This document shows positions 40,245-51,094 of a stretch of DNA of 64,000 nt, in pieces. Below the pieces are notes generated by a model. That model saw nothing but the letters and a program-made list of their open reading frames with translations. It did not search any database and was not told the DNA's origin. Source of the DNA: Melanopsichium pennsylvanicum (lineage: Eukaryota; Basidiomycota; Ustilaginomycetes; Ustilaginales); contig OAPG01000002.1 of the NCBI GenBank assembly GCA_900208305.1, positions 806,001 to 870,000 on the forward strand, read 5' to 3'. A program made the position numbers and the translations under genes. The stretch's first letter is position 1. Each line of letters starts with the position of its first letter.

Positions 40245-41431
40245 AGTTGTTGTCGTACGCTGGATTTGCGGGGATCCCCTTCATCAACTTGTGTTTTCTT
40301 TTGGTTTGCGGTGTTCGAGTTCTGTCGTCCTGCTTTTTCATCCTGAGTCTGCGTCTTGATTCTGGTGTGTGTTGAGAGATGTTGATGGAGTATTTTCCGC
40401 TGCTAGTAGTGAGGAATTGGTGGTCGGGTTGACTGTTTCAGTGGCAATTGCGAGACCTGGCAGAAAACGCCACGCGTTCAGCTGGTATCTTTGCGGTTGA
40501 AACGAGTTGTGTCCTTTCTTGATCGATAGTGAGACGACGGCAAACGTTCTCGAGCAAGAGAGCTAATGCGCACAAGGCTGGATCAGAGACACAATGCACG
40601 GGAGAGATGGAGGCTGACAGTAGGGTCAGCTCACAGGATGTGCACTCGCTGAAAGCGCACAAAAGCACGGCGAAAGTTTGGGCTTCGAGCCTTGTGAGTC
40701 TGGGATTCGCCAGTAGACTTGACGTCAAGATGGGGTTGGCTTTCAAAACTTTTGGACAATGCCACTGTCGACACACGTACTCAAGACGAGCGCTATCAAG
40801 ATCTCCATCAACAACGTAATAAGCAAAGAAGAAAGAAAATCCCAGCTTGGTCAATGTGGAACTGCGGCTTTGCGAAGAGGAGCCTTGGTTGAAGTCGAAG
40901 GCGCGACACCGGGTCGGCGCTTTGTTGTCGTTGCTTGCCAAGCGTCGAGGGGTCAGCTTTGCACATGTGAGCTCTTGTGTCGTAAATCCGCTCGAAAGTG
41001 CACTTCAAACTTGGATTCCGTCTCTCTTGCTCGCAAATGGAGAAAGCATGTCAACGCTGTATGTCGACATGGAGAGACAGTTACATTGGAAGTCGATTTT
41101 TTTCGCTGATAGTGTGAGGTCATGTGTTCTAACATCAAAAAAAATTCGCGCGCACCAAGCTCTTGGTTGCCGTGACGTGATCTCAGAGAAACACACCCAA
41201 ACCATCCTAAAATGCGTGACTTGACAGAGGTATCGTACGCACCTTTCGCAACTCTTGCTTTGTCGCCTCATACGACTTCCCAACATCACATCATCGACAA
41301 CAGCAGAAGCGCATAACTGCATTCGCATCTACATAATCAAGCTCAGTTCCACCCTTCGCATTACGATCAGTGCGAATGCCATCAAACGCCTCGCAATAAA
41401 CTACTCTCATCAGCCTGAGCTCACCTGAGCC
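40245..41431. other. Intergenic, no gene supported
   Basis: About 1.2 kb between RAD50 and the zinc-finger gene. A 167-codon antisense frame at 40438-40941 has no recognisable motif and I do not call it. The 5' promoter of the zinc-finger gene is expected near the right end. Confidence 0.4.
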
Positions 41432-44400
41432 ATGCGTCGACCAGCACCGCCCCCACCCACTCAAGACGTGCTGGATCTCGACTATGGCAGCGCCGATGTA
41501 CCAGCCCACAATGAAGTGCAGCGAACCATCGGGAACAAAGATAAACTTGCTGCAGATGGCGTACCATTCTCTAGAGGGACGGGAAATGAAGTGGGATCTT
41601 CGACTGAGCCGTCCAGCTCTCCAACAGTAACCCGCAGCCGCAAGATCGTGGCGTATAATGACGACTCTTTTGATCATCCGACAACTACAGCACCTATTCC
41701 TCGCCCACAGGTCGTCCCTTTGAACGGATCTCATGGGCTAGAATATGGTGAGATCGTAGACGATGGCTCTGCTAATGCAGTGGCGGGGCCTTCTTCCTTA
41801 CTCCGTGAGCATGCTTCTATAGCTGCATCTTTTGGTGATTTCGATGGGAGAACGAATGCAGACACGGACCCACTCGAGCACCCGCCACTTCCTGCCTATC
41901 CCCCACCCGCCCTGTTCGCGCATGAACCACACCTTACCTCCGCATATGATCCGAGCGCACCAGAATTCCGGCCGAGTCTTCGCCCACCTGCACCACATAC
42001 GCTGCATGCAGAAGCGATCCCATATCATCCTGCATCCGCCCCATCGTCCAGCTTTCACTACGGTGCAGTCGAAGCCTATGCATCAAATCCCGAACCTGGC
42101 GCACCCTGTCCAGCCTACGACTTGCCTTACGATCCTCATGCACCCTTTGATTCCTACGCTTGTGGAGCTGCACCGCCGCCTAGCTATCCCTACGTTCCAT
42201 ATTCACCATATCCACCAACCGCCTCATACACTACAGATCACTACGGAGATCCGCAATACACATATCCGACTGGCTACGCACACCCTCAAATGGGCCGCCA
42301 GCAAGAAAAGAAGCTCCGCAAGCAGCAAAAGAGAAAGGAGAAGAAACTGCTGAAAGCTAAAGCTGTGCAAGCCGTGAATGGCGCTGCTGCCGCTCTCAAT
42401 AGGAGCCACGACGTCGCAAGTTCGGAGCCTGGCTGGATCGAGAACGGCAAATCCCAAGCCTGCCTCATCATAAAAGAGCTACAAGCCCGTGGGGTGCCTC
42501 CAGAGCGATTGACGGAGAAGGGCGTGCCGCTCTCCGCCATCCAGGATTGCTGCGCTCAGCTTGGAACCTCTGAAAACGATTACGTGAATAGAGACGGGAC
42601 ACCTGCTGCGCAAACTCAACCCACGCCAGCTGGAGCTCAGCACACAAATCCAATGGTAACAACCCAAGCAGAGAATGACTTACTGTCGAAAGCCGAACAG
42701 GGTGTTGCTTTGACGCCTCTCGAGGAGCTGCGGAGAAAGGTGCTGGCATCACGACTTGCGAAGGCAGCTGCGGCCAGCATATCCGATCAAGCACCGCAAA
42801 GTTCATCGATATCTTCGAGCACAACGACAGTGTTTGATCGCACCGCTGCGTCTGGTGAAACGGATGCTCTTCTCTCTCAGATTGGCGAAACAATACGCAG
42901 CCTTCTACGGCCTTTCCAAGGAACTGCTGCGGCTTCAGAGCCTGCACTGCCAGTCGAGAGCATGCCTCGGCAAGCAGCCTCAGCATCAAAGAAGCGATCG
43001 TACCGTGACGTGGATGCTGTCGACAACGACAGCGCCAACACCATGACAGATCTTGCAGGTCACGACAACCTCTCAGCTCCTGCTCCCAGCCGTCGACAGA
43101 GGATCTCATATGCAGACAGTTTCAGCCGTAAACCAGTGGCACCTGCAGGAGAAGTAGATCTGAACGCGCCCGTTCCAGACCTATCAGGCTTTTCCGAGAC
43201 ACTCGCAACATCCCCCAGTATGGCCGTTGCAACTGCACGTCGTCGAAGGCCACTAGCTGCCGACTTTGACGCTGCCGAGTATCGTCCACAGGTCCCGCGA
43301 CTGGACAGATTCTTGGATGTTCCCTCGGGACTAAACACCGTCATCGATCTCTCTGATGACGAGATGGAAGAAGACGAGCTCGAAGCATTTGGTGCAGCTA
43401 CTGGCTGGACCGAAGCTCTACTCGACTTGGACCCACGTGATGTCCAGTCACTGCGCCAGCAGACCGCATCTGAACATTACGACAATTTCTGCACCCTCAA
43501 CGGTATTGAAGCGAGACGGAGAGCGCGCACGCCACAACCGGCTTCCGAGACTACAGAGGCTTCGGCTGCCACCACAGCGGCTTTACAGGACAGCATCGCT
43601 GCCCAGCTCGCGGCCTCAGCCTCAACGTCTACAGGCCCTTCAACACCCTCTCGCGAAGAACTGCTGCGCAAAGAGCTCGAGATCAAGCAACTGATGCGCA
43701 AGATCCAGATGATGGAGGAGCGAAAGTCCAAGCAACAGAGTCCAATCGATTCGCCCACCGGCTCACCGATGCCACAGCGCTATATGCAGGCAACGCAGCC
43801 GTCACCAACGCGTGAAGCGCAGCTTGCTGCTCCTACAGCGCCTCAGCCAGTATCCGGGCCTTCAGCCAACTTCTCTGAGAGCGTTTCTGCTCAACCATCA
43901 ACTCAAGGACCAGAGATCGTGCAGCCGCAGGCCTCTCACGGAAGCAGCAATGGAAACGCCTTTCGCTTGGATCCGGCACTTCAGAAGCAGCGAGAGAATC
44001 TTCTTGCCCTACTCGCAAGCAAACGAAAAAATGCAGCTGCAGTAACATCCAGCAATACCACAACGCAGCCAATCAGAGTTGATACGCCAGATAAAACGGC
44101 TCCTGCATCGACGCAGGAAGAGGCTCGAACGCTATCAATAGATCATCCTGCAACCAGACTTCCAGAATCTCGACGCAAAGAGGTGAGTGCCCTCCTTTTT
44201 CACTGCAAGAAACGCTGCACAACATACATCAAGACGATTGACGCACCCCTTTTTCCACCTCGTTTCATTCCATTTCCACTCGGCCACCAGTCGTTGCCGC
44301 AACCACCCATAGTGTCGCGGTTCAAACCGCTGGTGCCGAGTCTGTTCCAAAGCGTAGGTTTACCTTGTGAAACAATCGAAAAGACATTGCGATTTGCGCT

Positions 44401-44869
44401 TACTTTGCACCTTTTCAACTTCTTTCTTCCCCTTTTTCTGACTTTCGCACACACTTTATTTTTTCTTCCTTTCTCCTTTCTCCGTGTTTCTGATTTGCGA
44501 CCTTGGTGATATGTGATATGCTGTATGATTGGGGGAAATGGGTGGATGGGATATAGATGGCAAGCAAGGTTAGGTCGTATCTTGTGCCTTCGCTCGGCTT
44601 TTCTACCGCTTCATCAAGCACAGCGTTGGACCGGGCAGATGAGGACAGGATCTGGGTCAAATGGTGTCCTCGCGAAGCGGATGGTGGTGAATGTACAGAT
44701 TCGAATTGTTCGCAGCTTCATGTGGATGGTAAGTCACACCTGAACCTGCACACCAGAAACCCTACACTATTGGACCCAAGTTTGTTTTGATGCAGACCAG
44801 AACAAAGAGCCAAATTCAAACAGGTGTCTCTGCCCCGCGGTGCTGGAAAGGTGGGCGCTGGTAGATTAG
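41432..44869 (+). CDS. Red1/ZFC3H1-like zinc-finger protein (nuclear RNA decay), with 3' introns
   Basis: Proposed exons: 41432-44182, 44291-44353, 44557-44728 and 44796-44869. All use GT-AG (donors GTGAGT, GTAGGT, GTAAGT) and the phases match. Residues 1-290 are Pro/Tyr-rich and disordered; then a Lys-rich helix (about 290-310) and further disordered and coiled parts. Exon 3 encodes WCPREADGGECTDSNCSQLH, spacing C-x8-C-x4-C-x3-H, which closely resembles the special zinc finger of S. pombe Red1 and human ZFC3H1. Those proteins are scaffolds that pass nuclear RNAs with Mtl1/MTR4 to the exosome. Without splicing the frame ends at 44509 in a hydrophobic stretch that looks like intron translation. 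Intron 1 keeps the frame open, so its use is uncertain. The last exon end is tentative. The family call rests on the finger only. Confidence 0.62.
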
Positions 44870-45850
44870 CGGTTTCCCAAGAACGATTTCCTCAATCTTT
44901 CTCTTTTCCTCGTCTCTTTTTCTCGTCTCTTTTCTTCGCTTCCCCTTCTCTTTCGGATTCGCAGAATCTCAAGACCAAACCTGATCAGGGCAGGATCGAT
45001 CATCAGCGTCGGTTTCGCTAGATAAAAGGTAGGTTCCGTCATCTCTCTCTCCAGCAAGTACAGGAAAGTAGGAGAGTGTGACGGTGGATTTGTTTCCTTA
45101 CGTTCGCCAGCAAGCTATTCTTTCTTAACGATGAGAAGCGGCTTTTGGTCGTTGTTTTCAAGTGCGACAAACGGACTGGGTTTTACACAGTGCAGTGCAG
45201 TGCAAAGACGTTGCATGCCTGGTTTGCGGGATTATATTGCTAACATGCACACCTGTCTATTTTAGTCTCTTGGATGTGCCCAATTCGTGCTATTTTGACG
45301 ATGTTGCTGCGCGAATACTTGTACACAAACTTGGTTCCGGGGGGTCAAAGCCCCGAGATTGGAATTTCAAAAGAAAGGTGTCTTCATCATGGGTGCCTAC
45401 AAAAGAGTCTGATCGGTTGGGTATGTGCGAGAAACAAGTGAGCTGCGTGTTTGTTTGCATCATTATCATCATCATCATGGTTTGTTTGTGTAGATCCAAC
45501 GTTAATTAGTGATTACGTTTTGTCAGTCAAGGGAGAAAAAAAAAAAAAAAAAAAAACCCCTTCTTGTCTCAAAAATGGCCACTTTGATGCGCTTAGGATA
45601 TGTCGTTGGTAAGGCTCGAATCGTGTGCAAGCTAAGTCGATTCGGACTTCTTTGAACATTCAAGTGAAGTCATCAAAGTGAGCACTACTTGCTTTCTCAC
45701 AATGGACACAGCCACCACACACACACACAAAAACTTCTTCTCCCCATGTTCAAAAAAAAAAAAAAAGCAACAAACAATTTGATTGACCACTCTCCCCCAC
45801 CCAAACCTTTTCTCTAATTTTTTTTTTTTACTTTCCTTTTCCCCTTCCTC
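44870..45850. other. Convergent intergenic region with poly-A runs
   Basis: About 980 bp between convergent genes. It has an ATC/CAT microsatellite near 45462-45479, an A21 run at 45536-45556, an A14 run near 45750 and several T/C-rich tracts. A 115-codon frame at 45162-45509 is not supported. An alternative last exon of the zinc-finger gene could extend to about 45021. Confidence 0.45.
45536..45556. repeat. A21 homopolymer
   Basis: Twenty-one consecutive A between convergent genes. No adjacent target-site duplication or retroelement sequence is visible, so I read it as a simple repeat, not a retrotransposed tail. Confidence 0.8.
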
Positions 45851-48292
45851 TCAGGCCAAGTAGGAATACATATCCTTCTGCCCCTCAACCCTTTCCAAAT
45901 ACTCTTTCTCAATCAACTGATCAATCGCCTTTTTAATATCTGGAATCTTTGGCGTAAATCTACCACTCACCTGCCCTACCGTCTCCTGAATCAAAGTCTG
46001 ATGCTTCATCTGCTTCCTACTCTTCATAATCCTCACAATCGTAGCTTGTAACAACAACCTCCTGTCCTCATCCACCGTCTTTAAAACTTCACTACTCTCC
46101 ACCTTTTGTTCCGATTTAATCGGTAAATTCAAATTCACCCGGAGCTTCTTACTCTTAAACCCACAATTCAATTCGTACGCCTCGTCACCATCATCTGCTT
46201 TAGATGTTGTTGTGGACGACGAAGAACATGGTTGCAACACTTTAGCTTTGCACAACATACCAAGAACCGGTTTGATGGTCGCATCGTTCAGACCCGTAGC
46301 CTGTTGCAACTGTGGTTTTGTGAGGGAATCGTTGGTGTTGAATTGAAGTAACACTGCGGTTTGAAACGTGCTCGTTTGAAACTGAAGTTGCTTCTGCGAA
46401 AGATAGTTGGCTCGAAGTTCGTTCTTTGACAATTGCCAGAGCCAGGTTAGTTTTCGACCCGAATGCTTGGCGCTATAATGTCGTTGGAATCGCTCATAAG
46501 TCGGCAACAGTTCAGTGGGGATACTAAACTCGCTCGTGGGAGCTTGAAGAGGCCAGAATCCATTGGCAAGCACCAAAGCGTAGAAGTCAACATCCAACTC
46601 AGCCTTGTCGTGGTTCTTGACCATGGTCTCTTTAAAATTGTCATTCAACTCCTTGCTCAACCCCATGTCTGTAAACATCCTCGCCAGTTTGGCCGTGTAC
46701 TCGAATCCACATGCCTCCTTGAGCCTCGAAATCATGTTGGCTTCAGCGTCGTCCGACGCCGAGGCGAAGTTGACCAAGCGTTTGGCGAGCATCTTGGAGT
46801 AGAACTTTTGGAACACATCCTTGTCCTCGATGTACTTGAACACCACCATGACATCGTTGAGCGCTTCTTCGAGCGAGTTTTCAGCAGAGGTCTTGTTCGA
46901 TTTCTTGAGAAGTGCGTCGGTATGCTTGGCAAGAAGTTCGGGAGATTTTGAGGTGGAAGTGCCAGTGGCTTTGTTGCGATTGACAAAGTCGCGGCATGCC
47001 TTGTCGAGAGCAGCAAGGAAACCGGCTTCGCCCCGGAAGGCAACATTGACCGTGTTGAGATTACTGCGGTGTGCATCGAGGAGCGCAGAGACGTAGGCGC
47101 CAGGGTCGAGCGAGTCGCTCGCTGCCGAAGCGGGAGCAGTTGCAGCAGAAGAGGAGCCAGCAGCGCCAGTGGATGCGGCACCGGCATCTGCTCCGCCAAC
47201 GACCTTCTCCACAGCAGCGAGACCGACGCGCTTGACGTGCGATTCAAACTTCTGTCGCAGCGGCTCGAGGCCTTCTGGGATGCGTGAGAGAAGCGTGTAG
47301 ATGCGGAAAAGATCGTCAGCCTGCTCCAGATCGAGGAGGTGCTGAAACTCGTCCCAGAGCATGGTGGAGTGGCGTCGCACCAACACGCTGTCACAAGTGG
47401 GGACGAGCTTGGTGCGGGTAGATGCATGGAGATAGAGCTCGACGCGTTCCTCCTCCTCTTTGAGTCGTGTCTCAGCCTTCTTCATGTAGTCGGTGGCGGT
47501 GTTCTGCGATACGAAAGCGTCTGATTCGGCAATGTAGTAGACCTCGGTGGCCTCGATGAAGGGCTTTTCAAACTCGTGTCGGTAGACGTCAAGGTTCTGA
47601 CGGTTGGTGTCGGTCTCGTCGAGGCCGAGCGACACGAGCGAGTCGACCACCTTCTTGACGAGCGAGGCTTCGATGACTTCTCCGTTGCGCTGCTTTTCGA
47701 TCTGCTTCAGCAGCGCCTGCACCAGTCGACCTTTCTGCTGGACGTACCGAAACATGTGCTCCTTCCACTGCACGAGCGCAAGGATGTAAACGGTGTAGAC
47801 GTACTTGCGGCCTTCGTCCTTTTCGCGCTTGACCCAGTGGCGGTTGAGATATGCGAAAAGACGGTGGACAAAGTTGGCGCCAGTGGTGTAGCGATCCCAC
47901 TCGGTAGCATAGTAGCGGAGCAGAGGCTCTTCCGAAAGACCATCGGAGCCAGAGCGTACCTCCTCGAGATGTGTGCGGAAGTAGGAGGTGAGGTGATTGT
48001 ACAGTTCTGCGCCGACGAGATTAGTGCCGCCCTTTGAACCAAAGGGACCGGAAGACCGACCTAGTGCACTGGAGGAAGAGGCGAGCGACGATGACGTGAA
48101 GTGATTATAAGCGACGGTGTAGAGCTCCATATAGCGTGGGTAGGTCATGCCTTCCTTGAGACGGGTCATCATGAGGTCGATACCCGGCTCGAGAAAGGCC
48201 CAAGTAGCTTTGGCATCGTGAACGGCGGGAAGTCGGCTGCCCCCCGCTGCTGCAGGGTTGTGACCTGATGACGAGAAGACTGGTCCGGACAT
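45851..48292 (-). CDS. CUL1: Cullin 1 (Cdc53), SCF ubiquitin ligase scaffold
   Basis: An 813-residue cullin. The N-terminal three-helix repeats begin at about residue 25 (ATWAFLEPGIDLMMTRLKEG). The cullin homology domain shows SLEEALNDVMVVFKYIEDKD, VFQKFYSKMLAKRLVN and ISRLKEACGFEYTAKLARMF. The C-terminal winged helix holds the NEDD8 site in IVRIMKSRKQMKHQ, with the acceptor Lys at residue 757. The protein ends YSYLA as in most cullins. The N-terminal region matches Cul1 better than Cul3 or Cul4, so SCF with Skp1 and F-box proteins is the expected role. Two insertions (Ser-rich near 70-85, Ala/Gly-rich near 365-395) are lineage-style extras. The 3' quarter of the gene is much more A/T-rich at third positions than the 5' part. 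Confidence 0.95.
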   Translation of the reverse strand: MSGPVFSSSGHNPAAAGGSRLPAVHDAKATWAFLEPGIDLMMTRLKEGMTYPRYMELYTVAYNHFTSSSLASSSSALGRSSGPFGSKGGTNLVGAELYNHLTSYFRTHLEEVRSGSDGLSEEPLLRYYATEWDRYTTGANFVHRLFAYLNRHWVKREKDEGRKYVYTVYILALVQWKEHMFRYVQQKGRLVQALLKQIEKQRNGEVIEASLVKKVVDSLVSLGLDETDTNRQNLDVYRHEFEKPFIEATEVYYIAESDAFVSQNTATDYMKKAETRLKEEEERVELYLHASTRTKLVPTCDSVLVRRHSTMLWDEFQHLLDLEQADDLFRIYTLLSRIPEGLEPLRQKFESHVKRVGLAAVEKVVGGADAGAASTGAAGSSSAATAPASAASDSLDPGAYVSALLDAHRSNLNTVNVAFRGEAGFLAALDKACRDFVNRNKATGTSTSKSPELLAKHTDALLKKSNKTSAENSLEEALNDVMVVFKYIEDKDVFQKFYSKMLAKRLVNFASASDDAEANMISRLKEACGFEYTAKLARMFTDMGLSKELNDNFKETMVKNHDKAELDVDFYALVLANGFWPLQAPTSEFSIPTELLPTYERFQRHYSAKHSGRKLTWLWQLSKNELRANYLSQKQLQFQTSTFQTAVLLQFNTNDSLTKPQLQQATGLNDATIKPVLGMLCKAKVLQPCSSSSTTTSKADDGDEAYELNCGFKSKKLRVNLNLPIKSEQKVESSEVLKTVDEDRRLLLQATIVRIMKSRKQMKHQTLIQETVGQVSGRFTPKIPDIKKAIDQLIEKEYLERVEGQKDMYSYLA

Positions 48293-49297
48293 GCTGGGAC
48301 TTTGTTGTAAGAAGCCGAGATGCCGGCGCGTCGTTTGTCAGGCCCGTCAGGTGGAGAAGGCTGGCAGTCAAAGAGCAATGGCGGGATGCTGCAGAAGTAT
48401 CAGGAAGATAACAGTGGAAGTGGAATGGTGTAAGATGTGGTTGAAGCAGCTCAACTTTTGCTGATTGAGAGGTGCGATCGCGTGAATGTGCCCAGTCGCA
48501 ATGAGTCAGGAATGGATATGGCGTGGCACTGCGGGTGTTGTGTCGTAGCTTCGAGATGAGCAGGCAGCCAGGTAGAGGTGATGACCAGGAGGGCTAGGCA
48601 CTTGATCGACCTTGGACGAAGTGGAAAATGGAAATGCCGGAAAGATCAAATTTTGAGATGGTGGAGGAATGCTAAGGGAAGGAATGATGACGGAGTGTTT
48701 GATTGAATGATTGATTCGTTGATGGAAATGAATGAGCCTGGCTTGATCGCGCGGCAAAGTGACAGAGACAGCTCCATTGCTTGATGGCTCAGTCTCGAGA
48801 TGCGCTCCCTTTCCTCTCTCTCTCTGTCTGTGTCAGCTCTTTACGCTTTGGTCTCTGAATCGACTCACACTGGGCCGTGATTGGGCTGAGCTGTCGAGTA
48901 AAATCCGGCTACCATCTCCTTTAGTTCTTCAGAATCTGGCTGAGATGCGGTGAGGGAGCTCGCAAATGATTTTCTTGCTGTTCTGCAGCCTGCTGCCGTG
49001 ATCGGGTAAACTCGCCTCCACAAGATCTCCAAGATCCACTACAGTGTACTCAACACTTCGATCTAACAAGTCTCATTTTTTAGCGCTCAGAGCATCGTCA
49101 TCCATGGTCATAAAATCCACCATCAAGATATCTCGCATTCGCAAGTCTGAAGGCGGAACCAGCCCGTTGTTGAAGTGGTGAGGAGAATACAAGAAGCACA
49201 TACGATGCTACTCAGAGATAGCCAAATGGTTTGCGAAAATAATTTTAGTGAGGAATGCGGAAGCGCTGAATAGGATGCGGAACTTGGGTAAGAGTGA
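48293..49297. other. Intergenic, CUL1 promoter side and COQ5 3' end
   Basis: About 1 kb between two genes on the - strand. It should hold the CUL1 promoter and the COQ5 transcript end. No gene, RNA or mobile element is recognised. TGAATGATTGATT-type short repeats lie near 48700-48720. Confidence 0.4.
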
Positions 49298-50467
49298 TCA
49301 GAGCTTGATTCCGGTCCAGATGGTAGCAACACCAAACGTGAGGTCCTCCCAAGCACCTGCGACATCCTCGGCGCCTGCTGCATTGCCAGACTCTGCAGGA
49401 AAGCCGAGACTGGTGGCAGTAGGCGAACCTGGCAAGTGGAAACCAGCATCCTTCATCATCCTTGCGAATTGGGGCTGCGTGGGGAAGCGTTCGATCGACT
49501 CGACCAGGTACTGGTACGAAGAGCGGTCACCCGCAAGCATCTGACCCAGCGGTGGAAGAATGTTGAAACTATACTGCTTGTACGCCTCGGCCAAGAAGGG
49601 CACGTTGACCTTGCCGAATTCCAAACAACTGAAAACACCACCCGGCTTGAGAACGCGATGGGCCTGCTTGAGTACCTCGTCAATGTGGGTGCAGTTACGG
49701 ATACCGAATGCCATGGTGAACAAGTCGATCGACTCATCGGGTATAGGCTTGCTCTCGAGTGGTGGGAGGTAAGGTTGCTTGCTGTTGGGTCCACGCACCG
49801 GCTCGGGGGGCACCTCCATGGTTGAATCCAGCTGCTCAGCATTGCCAAGTTGGAAGCTCACCTGGGGGCCGCCCCAGTACATGGTCTGCTTGAATCGCTT
49901 TTGACCTTCTTTGAGCATGCTCGGGTTGATGTCGAGCACCGTGACGTGGGTCTCGCGGTCGAAATGCTTGGTTCTAGCGTGGTCGAGAATGCGCAACGCG
50001 ATATCACCCGTACCTCCGGCTACGTCGAGGACCTTAATACCGCCTCTTGGGTCCAGTTTGGAGACAAAGTGATCCTTCCACAGGCGGTGGATACCCAGAG
50101 ACATGGCATCGTTCATCACATCATATTTGGAGGCTACTGAGGAGAACACTGAGGCTACCATGGACTCCTTTTCCTCCTCGGCCACCGTCCTGAAGCCAAA
50201 ATGAGTGTGTTTGCTCTCTGATGCTGATCCGTCATATCCCAAGTTTGTTGTAGATCTTGACGAGAATGTATTGGAAGCAGAGCCACAGGCATCATTGTGC
50301 TGATGCGAAGATGGAGGGAACGAACCGGTCGGTGGTCGATCCGATCTGCTGTAGGGGGTCGACAGAAAGTTGCGCGACGAGGCAGCAGCCGATTGGCGGG
50401 GAGCGTTAGCCTGAGCAGCCGACAGTGTCGACCGTAATGCCGAGAGTGTGTATCTTTGAGCCACCAT
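49298..50467 (-). CDS. COQ5: Ubiquinone biosynthesis C-methyltransferase Coq5
   Basis: A 389-residue SAM-dependent methyltransferase (UbiE/Coq5 family) that adds the C-methyl group to 2-methoxy-6-polyprenyl-1,4-benzoquinol in the mitochondrial matrix. The start at ATG 50467 gives a basic, acid-free presequence (MVAQRYTLSALRSTLSAAQA). Family signatures are FGFRTVAEEEKESMVASVFS, YDVMNDAMSLGIHRLWKD, the SAM motif KVLDVAGGTGDIAL, TMAFGIRNCTHIDEVLKQAH and RVLKPGGVFSCLEFGKV. The end, GVATIWTGIKL, resembles the family C-terminus. The frame is open nine codons further to another ATG at 50494, which is less likely. An insertion of about 25 residues (Pro-rich) sits before the DESIDLFTMAFG strand. Confidence 0.96.
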   Translation of the reverse strand: MVAQRYTLSALRSTLSAAQANAPRQSAAASSRNFLSTPYSRSDRPPTGSFPPSSHQHNDACGSASNTFSSRSTTNLGYDGSASESKHTHFGFRTVAEEEKESMVASVFSSVASKYDVMNDAMSLGIHRLWKDHFVSKLDPRGGIKVLDVAGGTGDIALRILDHARTKHFDRETHVTVLDINPSMLKEGQKRFKQTMYWGGPQVSFQLGNAEQLDSTMEVPPEPVRGPNSKQPYLPPLESKPIPDESIDLFTMAFGIRNCTHIDEVLKQAHRVLKPGGVFSCLEFGKVNVPFLAEAYKQYSFNILPPLGQMLAGDRSSYQYLVESIERFPTQPQFARMMKDAGFHLPGSPTATSLGFPAESGNAAGAEDVAGAWEDLTFGVATIWTGIKL

Positions 50468-51094
50468 CTTGTCTGTTGGCACTCCTCGGAACAAAAAGGT
50501 GGAATGATGTGAGTTACCAACCAGATGGCGACCGCTGTCTAATCCGAGCTACCAAGTTATGCAAGAAATTCCGGACAGCGACACGGCGCAGCAAAGTTGC
50601 GCGATCTTTTTTTTCGGGGTCTTCCAGCTTAGCCCAAAAAGCGCAGCAACACTCAGATTGTCGGTCATCTTCCGATTCGGTAGGCCCGATCCGTCCATTG
50701 TGGCTCCATCCAAATAGCGTGGATCGTGTCGGCTGTTGGCAACGGACACAGTTAATCTTAGAGTTGTTGGTGTGATGGCTCTTTTTTGTCGCCAGATCTT
50801 CCCAGAGTCGTTGTTCTCCATTCTTGATCATCACCTACGGCGTAACCGACTCTCTCTTCCTGCTTTACGCCATCATCACATCACATCGCCACATCACCCC
50901 CCGCTCAGACCAGTCACATTCAATAGCGTCGGGCGCTGCGCAGCAAACTGCGCTCAGTCGTTCTATGCACCATTTCTGTTGATCGCTTCGGTCTGTTTCT
51001 TTCACCCACATTCCAGGCTCAGCATCTGCTCGCCCTTTACGCCCTTGCTCGGCCTCATTAGCCTTGTCGTTAGCCCGGCTGCACAGCTACAACA
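50468..51094. promoter_or_regulatory. Divergent upstream region, COQ5 and the FG nucleoporin
   Basis: About 630 bp between divergent starts. Pyrimidine-rich stretches lie close to the nucleoporin start (50960-51090). No specific site is identified. Confidence 0.4.

Noticed and set aside
40438..40941. 167-codon antisense frame between RAD50 and the zinc-finger gene
   Set aside because: No domain or signal; the composition is not like neighbouring genes. Could be revisited with RNA data.
45162..45509. 115-codon frame with an Ile-rich hydrophobic stretch
   Set aside because: The hydrophobic part is translation of an ATC microsatellite in a 3' intergenic region.
45536..45556. Poly-A run as a retroposed transcript tail
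   Set aside because: No target-site duplication and no gene copy next to it; a simple repeat is enough.
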